DNA from: Luteitalea sp.
GTDB taxonomy: Bacteria; Acidobacteriota; Vicinamibacteria; Vicinamibacterales; Vicinamibacteraceae
Direction of reading: 5' to 3'
DNA: 64,000 nt
NCBI GenBank assembly: GCA_009377495.1
Contig: WHTZ01000035.1
Span: 1-64,000 of the forward strand
Shown here: positions 36,612 to 46,400 of the stretch, piece after piece
How the letters are laid out: the number at the start of each line of letters is the position of its first letter
Numbering within the stretch: the first letter of the stretch is position 1
Program-made: the position numbers and the translations under genes
The notes under the pieces: generated by a model
What the model saw: the letters and a program-made list of their open reading frames with translations, nothing else
Databases searched by the model: none
What the model was told of the DNA's origin: nothing

Positions 36612-37619
36612 CTAGAAGGCTCGTGTCGGATCCTTGGACGATTTTGACCCGTCCGTTCCGGTGCGGAAGTCCTTCGGCGTTTGGCCGAACGCCCGCTTGA
36701 ACCGCTTGTCGAAATAACTCTGGTCCGAGAAGCCCACCGCACTCGCAATCTCCCCGATGGTGAGGTCCGTGTCGCGCAGCAGCCGCAACGCGTTCGCCAG
36801 GCGCACGTGATTGAGATAGGCGAGGAGCGTCAGGCCGGCGACCTTCTTGAACGTCTTCATGAGCTGCGGCCGGGTCATGCCCGCCAGTGCCGCCGCGCGG
36901 CTCACGGAGAGCTTGTCGGCGTAGCGGGCGGCGATGTGATCGAAGAGCGGCTTCAGCCTGAGGGACCGCTGCTGCTGCCGCAAGAGCTCCCAGGGCGGAG
37001 GCCCGGCCCCGGCCGATCGGCGCGCCAGCTCTAGCAGGAGCTCGAGCAGGAATGCCCGGCAGCCGGCGCGGTGCAGCGGCCCCTGCGTGTCGCCGAACCG
37101 CCACGTCAGCAGCCGGTCGAGGGCTGCGGCCGCTTCGGGATGCTCGGGCAGTGCAAGCACGCGGGGCCGCCGGCCCGGACGCGGATAGAACGGCAGCAGG
37201 AAGGCGTAATCGTGCGCGGGCGACCCGAGGCTGTACACGAAATCGGGGCGGAAGCTCACGACGATTGCCCGGGTGTCGAAGCCGGCGAAGTCGACGACAT
37301 GGTGCAGCTTGAGGTTGTCGACGACGAGGAGATCGCCGGGCTGGAGCGTCACGTCTTTATCGCCCATCCTGAAGCGCGTGACGCCGTCGAGCGGCAGGAA
37401 CAGCTCGAGCCGCTCGTGCCAGGTCGTGCCGCGCGTGTGCTGGCGGGACGTGTAGTGAAACAAGGTGATCGCGAATCCGAATTCCTCATCGAGGCGCATC
37501 TCGTACCGGCCACCCGGGTCGAGCTGCGCGGCGATATCGTGCGGCTGAAACTCCAGTTGGTCGCAGTGGCTGAGCACATCGCGCCATGCGGAGGCGGCAC
37601 GTGGAGGGGCAGGCCTCAT
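36612..37619 (-). CDS. AraC-family transcriptional regulator (second of two in the locus)
   Basis: The 335-residue protein has a cupin sensor domain (HYTSRQHTRGTTWHERLELFLPL, LQPGDLLVVDNLKLHHVV) and a C-terminal AraC double HTH (DKLSVSRAAALAGMTRPQLMKTF and IGEIASAVGFSDQSYFDKRFKR). Its ATG overlaps the stop of the upstream permease gene as ATGA, so it is translated with the importer genes. It likely activates the operon on sensing the transported sugar. Ordering of the two AraC genes at both ends of the catabolic block suggests that they answer to different signals. Confidence 0.92.
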   Translation of the reverse strand: MRPAPPRAASAWRDVLSHCDQLEFQPHDIAAQLDPGGRYEMRLDEEFGFAITLFHYTSRQHTRGTTWHERLELFLPLDGVTRFRMGDKDVTLQPGDLLVVDNLKLHHVVDFAGFDTRAIVVSFRPDFVYSLGSPAHDYAFLLPFYPRPGRRPRVLALPEHPEAAAALDRLLTWRFGDTQGPLHRAGCRAFLLELLLELARRSAGAGPPPWELLRQQQRSLRLKPLFDHIAARYADKLSVSRAAALAGMTRPQLMKTFKKVAGLTLLAYLNHVRLANALRLLRDTDLTIGEIASAVGFSDQSYFDKRFKRAFGQTPKDFRTGTDGSKSSKDPTRAF

Positions 37620-38617
37620 GCGTCGCGCTGTCCGGCAGGTTCGAGACGAATGACGCGCCGCGCCAACCCGCGCAGCACCCGGTGGCGGAGGCTGTCGAGG
37701 AGCACCGCGACGAAGATGATCGCGGAGGTGATCAGCGCGTACGCGTACGGATTGGCATGCGCCATCACGAGGCCGCTGAAGATCGTCTTCAGCAACACCG
37801 CGCCGACCACCGTGCCGGGCAGCACGCGCCCGCGTCCGCCGAACAGGCTGGTGCCGCCGAGCACGGCGGCCGTGATGGCGTCGAACTCATAGAGCTCCCC
37901 GAACCTGGGCGACACTGCGCCAAGCTGCGCGAGCGCCAGCACGCCGCCCAGCCCGGCGCAGCCGCCGCAGATCACGTAGACCGCCGCCAGCAGGCGACCG
38001 GTATCGAAGCCGGCCTTCCGCGCAGCCTCCCGATCGGCGCCGACCGCGTAGAGGCGCCGTCCGAACGGCGTGCCCGAGAGCACCGCCTGCGCAGCCACCG
38101 TGATCGTCCCGGCGATCCACACCGGCACCGGGACGTGCAGCCAGGTCGTCGAGGCGAGCGCGTTGAAGTCGTCTGGCAGGTTCAGCGCGCGCGTCTCGGA
38201 GATCCACCTGCCCAGGCCGCGTCCGATGTACAACGTGGCGAGCGTGGCGACGAAGGCCACGAGCCGCAGGCGCGTGACGAGGAGCGCATTGACGAGGCCG
38301 CCCGCGAGGCCGACGCCGAGCATCACCGCGGCGCAGAACGCGAGGGAATGCCCATCGAGCGCGAGGCGTCCGGCCAGCGCCGCGCCCACGAACATGACGG
38401 CGCCCACGGACAGATCGACGCCGCCCGTGAGCAACACGAACGTCATTCCGGTGGCGACGACCAGGAGGGGTGCGGCCTGGGCCAGCAGGCCGGACAGGTG
38501 CTCGCCGCTCAGGAAGCGATTGGACTGGAGCCCGAACAGCAGGAGCACGACGCCGAGCAACAACACCGGCGTGAGGTTCAGCAGGCGCAGCACGATGGGC
38601 GAGGGATCGCGGGTCAC
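37616..38617 (-). CDS. Ribose-type ABC transporter permease (RbsC-like), second copy
   Basis: The 333-residue inner-membrane protein starts with GTG inside the GTGA overlap with the ATPase gene. It has the 8-10 helix pattern of BPD_transp_2 permeases and typical blocks such as VVATGMTFVLLTGGVDLSVGA, GLVNALLVTRLRLVAFVATLAT and ITAAVLGGTSLFGGRGRVLPGTVVGA. It probably forms a heterodimer with the permease at 40233-41267. Substrate by context: D-apiose or another plant pentose. Confidence 0.93.
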   Translation of the reverse strand: MTRDPSPIVLRLLNLTPVLLLGVVLLLFGLQSNRFLSGEHLSGLLAQAAPLLVVATGMTFVLLTGGVDLSVGAVMFVGAALAGRLALDGHSLAFCAAVMLGVGLAGGLVNALLVTRLRLVAFVATLATLYIGRGLGRWISETRALNLPDDFNALASTTWLHVPVPVWIAGTITVAAQAVLSGTPFGRRLYAVGADREAARKAGFDTGRLLAAVYVICGGCAGLGGVLALAQLGAVSPRFGELYEFDAITAAVLGGTSLFGGRGRVLPGTVVGAVLLKTIFSGLVMAHANPYAYALITSAIIFVAVLLDSLRHRVLRGLARRVIRLEPAGQRDA

Positions 38618-40236
38618 GAATGCGCTCCGGTGGCCGCTGCCGCCGTGGCCGGCAGTGCGGCCGCCAACAGGCGCGCCCGATCGAAGGCGTCGCGCGCGAG
38701 CTCGCCGCTCAGCTCACCCTGCCGCATCACCAGGATGCGGTCGCACAGCCCGATCAGCTCCTCAATCTCCGACGAGATCACCAGGATGCCAGCGCCCGAA
38801 TCGGCCAGGTCCCGCACGAGCCGATAGATCTCCGCCCGCGCGCCGACGTCCACGCCGCGCGTCGGCTCGTCCAGGATCAGCACCTGCGGCTTCGCGAGCA
38901 GCCAGCGCGCGAGCACGACTTTCTGCTGGTTGCCGCCGCTGAGCGTGCGGACGGCCTGCCGCTCCTCGGCCGCTCGAGACAGCCGCACGGCCTCCCGGAT
39001 GCGGCGCACGGTCGCCCGCACCCGTTCCGCGTGCACGAGGCGGGCCGGCGTGCGGCAACAGGCCGCGAGCGTCGCCAGCATGATGTTGTCGGTGACGGAC
39101 GCGTCGAGACACAGGCCGTCGTGCCGCCGATCGTCGGTGACGAACGCCATGCCGCGCCGCACCCGCGCGCGCGGCCCGCCCGCGAGCGGTCGCCCGTCCA
39201 TCCGGATCGCTCCAGACGCGGCGGAGTAGACTCCAAACAAGATGCGCGCCAGCTCGGATCGTCCGGCGCCCATCAGCCCGAATAGTCCCAACAGCTCGCC
39301 CCGGTGCAGGGTGAACGTGATGTCCCGAACGATCCCGGGCTCGCTGACGCCACGAACCTCCAACCGGGGCACGCCGAGCTCGTCCGGCCGGTCTGCGCTG
39401 GCGCGTTCCGGCGGATCGCGGCGCGCCGGATAGAGCTGCGTCACCTGCCGCCCGATCATTAGCGAGACGAGGCGGTGCCCGGTGAAGTCGGCGGCCCGCC
39501 CGTGCGCCACCACCTCGCCGTCCCTCAGCACCGCCACGTCATCGGCCAGCCGCAGCACATCCTCGAGATCGTGCGAGATGTAGACAAGGGCCAGCCCGCG
39601 ATCGCGCAGGGTGGCCAGGAGGGTGAAGAGCCGCTCGCGTTCGCGCGTGCTGAGCGAGGTCGTGGGCTCGTCGAGGATCAGGACCCGGGCGGCAGTCCCG
39701 AGCGCCCTGGCAATCTCCACGAGCTGCCGCTCGCCGGTCGACAGCCGGTCGAGCGGCGTGTCGGGCGCGAGATGCAGTCCAACCTGCCCGAGCAGCGCCG
39801 CCGCGCGCGCCCGCATGGCTGCGCGATCGATCCATGGCAGGCCCGCGCGCCTCGGAAAATCGTGCAGGTGCAGATTCTCGGCGACGGTCAAGTTGGCGAA
39901 GAGATTGAGCTCCTGGTGCACGAACGCGATCCCGGCGGCGCGCGCGTCGTGCGGTGTGCGCGGCGCATACGGCAGCCCCCCGAGGCGCAGCGCGCCGCTC
40001 TCGGCCGGCACGTGGCCGCCGAGGATGTTCATCAGCGTGGACTTGCCCGCTCCGTTCTCGCCCACGAGCGCGAGCACCCGCCCGGCGTACGCCTGGAGCG
40101 TCACGCGCCGGAGCACCGGCACGCCCGAGAAGGATCGGCTCACGCTCTCCCACGACACCGCGGGTACGGCTGGCCCCCGGGCATCCGGCGCGCTCGGAGC
40201 GGCGGGCGAAGGGCTGCGTGGCAGGTCCGTGCTCAT
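38614..40236 (-). CDS. Ribose-type ABC transporter ATPase, tandem (RbsA-like)
   Basis: The 540-residue protein contains two nucleotide-binding domains. The first has Walker A GENGAGKST (59-67), signature LSTGE (165-169) and Walker B LILDEPT (186-192). The second has a degenerate Walker A (GLMGAGRSE), the signature LSGGNQQK and LILDEPTRGVD, as in RbsA/MglA/XylG. ATG 40236 forms an ATGA overlap with the previous permease; an upstream open extension (to 40290) is not needed. It energises import of the sugar bound by the lipoprotein at 41264-42301. Confidence 0.94.
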   Translation of the reverse strand: MSTDLPRSPSPAAPSAPDARGPAVPAVSWESVSRSFSGVPVLRRVTLQAYAGRVLALVGENGAGKSTLMNILGGHVPAESGALRLGGLPYAPRTPHDARAAGIAFVHQELNLFANLTVAENLHLHDFPRRAGLPWIDRAAMRARAAALLGQVGLHLAPDTPLDRLSTGERQLVEIARALGTAARVLILDEPTTSLSTRERERLFTLLATLRDRGLALVYISHDLEDVLRLADDVAVLRDGEVVAHGRAADFTGHRLVSLMIGRQVTQLYPARRDPPERASADRPDELGVPRLEVRGVSEPGIVRDITFTLHRGELLGLFGLMGAGRSELARILFGVYSAASGAIRMDGRPLAGGPRARVRRGMAFVTDDRRHDGLCLDASVTDNIMLATLAACCRTPARLVHAERVRATVRRIREAVRLSRAAEERQAVRTLSGGNQQKVVLARWLLAKPQVLILDEPTRGVDVGARAEIYRLVRDLADSGAGILVISSEIEELIGLCDRILVMRQGELSGELARDAFDRARLLAAALPATAAAATGAHS

Positions 40237-41267
40237 GCTATCACCGTGTCCGCCACGGACGCGGATGTCGTGCGCCAGTGACGCCGCCACTGATCGAGGA
40301 GCGCCGCCGTCAGGATGACGAGGCCCTTGATGATCGTGATGACGAAGTCAGACAGGTTCAGCAGCGTGAGCCCGTTGCCGAGCATGGCGAGGAACAGCAC
40401 GCCCCACGCGGTCCAGAGCACGCTGCCCCGGCCGCCCGCCAGGCTGGTGCCGCCAATCACCGCGGCGCCGATGACGTCCAGCAGCAACGGGCGCCCGTGC
40501 GAGGGCGAGGCGGTCTCCAGCCGCGCGGTGAGCAGCACCGCGGCCAGCGCGGCGAACAGGCCGCTCAGCGCGTACGCACAGACGATGACCCGCGACGTGG
40601 GCACGCCGGAGAGATACGCCGCGCGCGCGTTGTAGCCGAGGGCGTGCAGCCAGCGTCCGACGAGCGAGCGCGCGAGGATGACGTGCGCCACGAAGGCGGC
40701 TCCGACCGCAAGCGGCCCATCGACCCAGCCGTGCCGACCGAGCGCAAGGAACACCTCCGGCAGGTTGAAGAGAGTTTCGGTCTGCGCGACCGCGTGCACG
40801 AGCCAGACGGCGAGCCCGCCCGCGAACATTGCCGTGGTCAGCGTGACCATGAAAGGTGGCATCTGCAGCCGGGCGACGCAGAACCCGTTCGCCGCCCCCG
40901 CCGCCGTGCCCGTCGCCAGCATCGCGAGGAGACCGACGGGCACTGCGGCCGGGTGGTTTGCCAGCCAGCCCACGTCGGCGCTCATCACGAGCCCGCCGCA
41001 GACGCTCACCAGCCCAACCAGCGCCGGCGACGACAGGTCGATCCCGGCCGAGACCAGGACGAAGGTCTGCCCGGTCGCAAGCAGCAGCAGCGGGAGCGAT
41101 GAGACGAGCACGGTCGCCAGATTCGCCGGCGACCGGAAGTCCGGAAGCGCGATCGCGAACGCCGCGAACGCGGCAACGTTTACGGCTAGCATGAACGCGC
41201 TGCCGTCCGCTAGCGTGCGCGGGCCACGATGCTTCGCGCGTGCGATCCAGCTCTCGTCGCTCGTCAT
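40233..41267 (-). CDS. Ribose-type ABC transporter permease (RbsC-like), first copy
   Basis: The 344-residue membrane protein has the RbsC pattern: LLLLATGQTFVLVSAGIDLS, GAANGFCVARLQMPPFMVTLTTAMFAGGLAVW and IGAAVIGGTSLAGGRGSVLW. The ATG at 41267 overlaps the stop of the binding-protein gene (ATGA), so I reject the ten-codon longer open frame. It differs clearly from the second permease at 37616, consistent with a heterodimeric channel. Confidence 0.93.
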   Translation of the reverse strand: MTSDESWIARAKHRGPRTLADGSAFMLAVNVAAFAAFAIALPDFRSPANLATVLVSSLPLLLLATGQTFVLVSAGIDLSSPALVGLVSVCGGLVMSADVGWLANHPAAVPVGLLAMLATGTAAGAANGFCVARLQMPPFMVTLTTAMFAGGLAVWLVHAVAQTETLFNLPEVFLALGRHGWVDGPLAVGAAFVAHVILARSLVGRWLHALGYNARAAYLSGVPTSRVIVCAYALSGLFAALAAVLLTARLETASPSHGRPLLLDVIGAAVIGGTSLAGGRGSVLWTAWGVLFLAMLGNGLTLLNLSDFVITIIKGLVILTAALLDQWRRHWRTTSASVADTVIA

Positions 41268-42301
41268 TGTCCCTGCTTCGCGACGATGGCGCCCCACGTG
41301 CGCGCTTCGAGGCTGGCGCGGTTGGCCTGCGTCAGGACGAAGCCGGGGTCGGCGATGCGCGGGGGAGGGATCCTGCCCTGGGTCGCGTCGAGAATCGCCC
41401 GCAGCGCGGCGTCCACTTCGAAGAAGACATCCTGAACGCCGGTGGCGTCGACGTAGCCGTCCACCATCAGCCGCCAGGCGGTTGCGTCGCCGTCGAACCC
41501 GCCGAGCACGACGTGTCCGGGCTCCCCCGCCTTCTTCCAGCGTCCCGCGGCGCTCAGCACGGACTTGACGCTCGGGAACATGAAGTCCGACGAGCTGAAG
41601 ATCAACCCGATGTCCGGGTGGGCCTGCAGCGCGGTCTGGAGCCCCGCGAGCGCCTTCTCCTGGTTCCAGTCGGTGGGAATGCGCGCGACGACGTCGACGC
41701 TGCCACCCGCGTCGGCGACGGCGGCCTCGAAGCCGTCGCGCCGCCCCACGGCGTTCACGTCGCTGAGGTCGCCCACGAGGATCGCGGCCTTCACGCGCGG
41801 GTTCGAGCGGCGGGCCTGCTGAATCAGGTACGCGACCGTGTCACGCGTGATGGTGGCGTTGTCGGGAGCGACGACGGTGTGCGCCGCGTCCGTGGCATCC
41901 GCGGGCCGGTTGAGCAGCACGATCGGCACACCCGCCGCGTTGGCCGCCTTGATCATCGGGATCACCGTCTTGCCGTCCTTCGGCACGAGGATGATCCCGT
42001 CCGCGCGACGCGTGAGAAACGTGCGGACCTGGTCGAGCTGCTTGGCGGGATCGCCGTCCGAGACCGCTTCGAGCAGGGTGATCTGCCGTTCGGCCGCGCG
42101 CGCCTGCAGCGCGTTCCACGCGGCAACCCAGAACTCCGTCTGCAGCGTCTCGAAGGCGACGCCGATCGTCAGGCGCCCCGACCGGGCGTCCCCCGCGGTA
42201 CCGCTCTCGCCGGCGCCGCCGCACGCCGCGAGCACGACCGCCGCTCCCGCGGCCAACACGAACAGGAACCGTGTACGGGGCATGATCCGATGTGCCGTCA
42301 T
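41264..42301 (-). CDS. Sugar ABC transporter substrate-binding lipoprotein
   Basis: The 345-residue protein has a lipoprotein leader with the lipobox LAAC (cysteine about residue 27) and a type-I periplasmic-binding fold: LTIGVAFETLQTEFWVAAWNAL, DGIILVPKDGKTVIPMIKAANAAGVPIVLLNRP, KAAILVGDLSDVNAVGRRDGF and VVLGGFDGDATAW. This is the ribose/galactofuranose/apiose-type binding class. The ATG at 42301 overlaps the stop of the dehydrogenase gene by four bases. Solute-binding proteins of this class were the entry point to known D-apiose pathways, which fits the neighbours. Confidence 0.92.
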   Translation of the reverse strand: MTAHRIMPRTRFLFVLAAGAAVVLAACGGAGESGTAGDARSGRLTIGVAFETLQTEFWVAAWNALQARAAERQITLLEAVSDGDPAKQLDQVRTFLTRRADGIILVPKDGKTVIPMIKAANAAGVPIVLLNRPADATDAAHTVVAPDNATITRDTVAYLIQQARRSNPRVKAAILVGDLSDVNAVGRRDGFEAAVADAGGSVDVVARIPTDWNQEKALAGLQTALQAHPDIGLIFSSSDFMFPSVKSVLSAAGRWKKAGEPGHVVLGGFDGDATAWRLMVDGYVDATGVQDVFFEVDAALRAILDATQGRIPPPRIADPGFVLTQANRASLEARTWGAIVAKQGQ

Positions 42302-43344
42302 GATGGAAACGCGATCGTGCGCCCGGTCCTCGCGCTCTTGTACGCCGCGAACACCAGCGCCATCGTCTTCAGGTTGTCCGAGCCGGTCGTCTCGGCCCGG
42401 CGCCGGCCGCGCAGCGCCGCCAGCAGGTCGATGTTGCAGGGAACGATGCTCGCCTGCACGAGCGCGTACGCCGCGTCGACCCATGGATACGCCAGGGGGG
42501 CGTGCCGCGACGTACGCGTGCCGCGCCGCGTCGTGACGCGTATCGTGCAGTCGGGCGCCAGCTCGATCGATCCGTTCGTGCCCTCGACGAACGCGAGCGT
42601 CTGCGGGAACAGCTCGCGTCGGCCCGGTTCGAGCGGCGTCCGCGTGTAGCCCAGCTCGATGACGACGTGCGTGGCGGCCGGGCCCATCGTGAGGAGCAAG
42701 GTCGCGAGGTTCTCGCCGGCGACTTCGTGGTGCAGCGTGTGGCTGGTCCGGCACGCGAGCGTGCGCGCTTCGCCAAAGAGCGCCCGGGAGACGTCCAGCA
42801 GGTGCGAGCCGAGATCCATCAGGATGAAGTGATCGAGCGTGCGCAGCGCGGGCTGGTTGCCGAACACGTCGAAGCCGGACACCATGGTGAGCCGCGCACG
42901 CAGCGGGGTCCCGACGATCTCCGACGCGAGTAGGACGCCGAGCTGGCGCAGCGGCGCCTGCCAGCGCCAGTTCTCGTGCACGAGGAACGGCGTCTTCGCC
43001 CGCTGGAACGCGCCGACCATGCGCCGGGCGTCGGCGAGCGAGCCGGCCATGGGCTTCTGGCAGATGCAGGGCACGCGGTGGCGCGCGCAGAGCAGCGAGA
43101 GCGGCAGGTGTCCGCCGACTTCCGTGATGTTGTCGATGAAGTCCGGGCGCACGGCTTCGAGCAGCGCCACCGGATCGTCGAAGACCGCGGGGATGCCGCA
43201 CGCGGCCGCGAGCGCTTCGGCGCGCGGCCGCGTGCGATTGTAGATGGCCACGCAGGTGACCCCGTTCACCTCGCGCCACGCGGCGAGCTGACACCGCGCC
43301 CAGAAGCCGGCGCCGAAGACCGCGAACCGAAGCGGACGAGGCAT
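42298..43344 (-). CDS. Gfo/Idh/MocA dehydrogenase (candidate D-apiose dehydrogenase, ApsD-like)
   Basis: The 348-residue cytosolic protein has a Rossmann start (FGAGFWARCQL, 10-20), the CQKPMA block with the catalytic-site K97 and P98, and HENWRWQ (123-129), then GSHLLDVSRALFG in the dimer domain. The QKP and HENW features are what I recall of D-apiose dehydrogenases, which form D-apionolactone using NAD+. It sits at the head of the importer genes, overlapped by ATGA. A different aldose or inositol substrate is possible, because the family is broad. Confidence 0.8.
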   Translation of the reverse strand: MPRPLRFAVFGAGFWARCQLAAWREVNGVTCVAIYNRTRPRAEALAAACGIPAVFDDPVALLEAVRPDFIDNITEVGGHLPLSLLCARHRVPCICQKPMAGSLADARRMVGAFQRAKTPFLVHENWRWQAPLRQLGVLLASEIVGTPLRARLTMVSGFDVFGNQPALRTLDHFILMDLGSHLLDVSRALFGEARTLACRTSHTLHHEVAGENLATLLLTMGPAATHVVIELGYTRTPLEPGRRELFPQTLAFVEGTNGSIELAPDCTIRVTTRRGTRTSRHAPLAYPWVDAAYALVQASIVPCNIDLLAALRGRRRAETTGSDNLKTMALVFAAYKSARTGRTIAFPS

Positions 43345-43346
43345 GA

Positions 43347-43454
43347 TCAGACGAGAAGACCGTCGAGACGCGCGACGGCGAAGGGCGTGAGCGTCAGCGG
43401 CACGGGCGCGTGCGGCGCCGACGAGGTGCGACGGAGTGATTTGGGTGTCTGCAT
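43347..43454 (-). pseudogene. 35-codon frame: possible C-terminal scrap of a GH-like or lactonase gene
   Basis: Between the receptor and the dehydrogenase, a minus-strand frame starts at ATG 43454 and ends HAPVPLTLTPFAVARLDGLLV before TGA at 43349-43347, three bases ahead of the dehydrogenase ATG. The ending (xLTLTPFAVARLDG) is typical of the C-terminal beta domain of large glycoside-hydrolase-like enzymes, including what I expect for D-apionolactonase. It could be the last piece of such a gene deleted from the locus, or a small orphan frame. Confidence 0.35.
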
Positions 43455-43461
43455 GCGACGC

Positions 43462-46400
43462 TCAGAAGCGCACGTTCACGGAGATTTGCATGATCCGCGG
43501 CGGCCGCGTGCTGGTGATCTGCCCGAATTGCGGGTTCACCTGCTGGCCGGTGGCGTCGAAGCGCGCGGCCGTGTTCACCCCGGCGAACTGGGTGTGGTTG
43601 AACACATTGTAGATCTCCCAGCGGAGCTGCAGCGCCCGTCCCGCCACGCCCAGCGGGATGTTCTTGACGAGGGACATGTCCCAGTTGTGCACGCCGGGTC
43701 CGCGGATGGGCGCCTTCGAGGCGTTGCCGAAGTCGCCGCGCGCCGGCCGCGCGACCGCCGCGGTGTTGAACCAGCGCTCGAAGCTGCGATCGCCATTGGG
43801 CAGCTCCAGGCCCTCAACGATATTGACGCGAGCCCCGTCGCCGCCCCCGGTGATGTCCGCGTTGTCCACGGTGGAGAAGCTGAGGCCGAGGGGGGTGCCG
43901 CTCGCGAACGTCGTGATGCCCGAGAGCTGCCAGTCGTCGAAGACGTGCTTCACCAGCGGGTGCCTGATTCGTGTGCTGAGCGCCGGCAGATCCCAGGTGT
44001 AGTTGAGCACCACGACATGGGTCTGGTCGAACGACGCGAGACCGTAGCTCCAGACATCGTACGGCCGGAACATCGGCAGCGTGCCGTTGTCGCCGCTCGT
44101 GTAGTCGAAGGCTCTCGACCAGGTGTACGCGAGGCCGAACGCGACGCCCTTCAGGAATCGGCGGTTCAGCGAGGCCTGCAGCGCGTGATAGTTCGAGATG
44201 CCCGATGCCTCGCGGTAGAGGACGCCGCCGTAGCCGGGGAGCGGACGCAGGAAGTTGTCGGGGAGCGGGGTGGCGGGATTCGACGGATCGGCGTTCTCGG
44301 GCTGGAAGCGCGTGCCGTACGGGAGCGTGTTGAGGTCCCGCGTCTGGCTGAGGTGGCGTCCGACGTTGCCGACGTACGTGAGATCGACGGCGACGCCCTT
44401 GCCGATGTCCCGTTGAACGCCGAGCGACCATGTGGTCAGCGAAGGATACTTCATGTCACGCTCGAAGCCGGTGACGTTGTTCGGGAACAGGACGCCGGTC
44501 GAGTCGCGGTACGTGTCGAGCGTGCCGTAGAAGATCTGGGGATTGAGCTGGTTCGGCGGGTTCGAGTTGGCCGGGTTCGCGAAGCCGCCGTTCGAGGGCA
44601 CCATGTTCCAGGTGATGCCGAAGCCGCCGCGGATGGCCGTGCGGCCGTCGCCGAACGGGTCGTACGCGAAGCCGAGCCGCGGCCCGAGTTGCACCGGTTG
44701 TTGATCGAGGAATCCGTCGGGATAGCTCGGGTCCGAGGTGGTGACCATCCCGTTGATCGGGTCGCCCGTGCCCGGGACGTACGATCCGATCAGGACGGCC
44801 GGCACCCGCTCGCCCGTGACCGGGTTGCGTCCCACCCGGTCTCCCTGGGCGTCCCCCACCGGCTGAATCAGCAGCGGCGCGCGCGCCGGGTCGTAGCGCT
44901 CCAGCACGAACGCCGCGGCGTCGCCGTCGGGGAAGCGCCACGGGGTCGCCCAGGAGAACCGCAGGCCGTAGTCCAGCGTCAGCTTGCGCGTGGGCCGCCA
45001 CGTGTCCTGCGCGAACCACTCGACCAGCGTGTGCGTGTTGCGTGCGGCCGTGCGCGTGTTGCTCTCGGTATACCGGCGGAAGTTGCCCAGGATCGCGTTG
45101 GCGTACGCGTAGTTGGCGTCGAGCGGGTTGTTCGTGTCGCGATCGAACTCGACGCGCCCGCCGAAGTTGGCGCGCGGGCCCTCCGTCCCGATGTTGTGCT
45201 CGACATAGATCCCGAACTTCATGGCGTGACTGCCGCGCAGGAACGAGAAGTTGTTGAGGACGCTGTAGCGCTTGTCGCCGGCGACGATCGGCAGGCGCCC
45301 GTCATAGTTGATGCTCGCGGCATTGGGTACGCCGCCGAACGACGCGTTCGGGATGATCCCGAGCGGGTTCAGCGCCGGAACGAGCTGACCCAGCCCGCCG
45401 AGGCCGACCTGGCTCCGGATGACGGGATCGAACGACGTGGGCGACGTCGCCGCGCCGTCCTCGTGCAGCTCGCGGTAGCTCACCGCGACCTCGTTGACAA
45501 TCGAGCTGCCAAGTATCTTCGTGTAGGAGGCCTGGATCGAGTCCTCGGTGAAGAGGTAGTGGTGGAAGAGCTGGTCCCAGTTGGAGTTGAAGGCGGCCAG
45601 GCCTTCGTAGCCCCGGCGATCGGCCCACCACGTCCGCCCGCGCACCGACACGCGGTCGGTGGCGGTGGGATGGTAGTCGACCTTCAGCAGGTTCTGCTTC
45701 TTCGGATGCTCGGTGATCTCCTGGAACTGGTAGTTGTAGTTGCCGCCCGTGATACCACGATCCGTGATGTTCGGCATCGGGAACAGGCCCAGGATCGCCT
45801 GCCCGTTCGGGTCGATCCGGTCGGTCGGCACGATGTTGTCCGGAAACGGCTGCCCCGTCGTCGGATCGATGACGGGGATCGGGCGGCCGTTGAGGTCGAG
45901 CGTCTGCGAAAAGTCCCCGGCGCGCTCGCGCGCCGTCGGGACCGTGACGTTCCTTGGCGCGCGCGGTTCCTGGATGCGCCAGTCCTCGCGCGAATAGAAG
46001 AAGAACAGCTTGTCGCGACCAGTGTTGAAGACGCCCGGGATGTAGATCGGGCCGCCCAGCGTCCCCCCGACGGTGGTGTACTGGTAGAGCGGCTTGGGGA
46101 GCTGGTTGCGGTTGTTGAAGAAGTTGTTGGCGTTGAACTGTTCGTGCCGCTTGTACAGGTAGAGCGAGCCGTGATAGTCGCGCGTGCCGGACTTGGAGAC
46201 GATGTTGACGACCGCCCCGGCGTTGCGGCCGTACTCGGCCTGGTAGTTGTTGACGAGGACCTTCACCTCGGCGATCGCGTCCAGGCTGGTCGAGCCGTTG
46301 AAGACGTCGACGAGGTCGGCGTCGCTGCCGGCCTGACCGTCCAGGGAGAACGTGTTCATCCGGTTGCGCGTGCCGCCGATGTTCGGGGTCGTGGTGCCGA

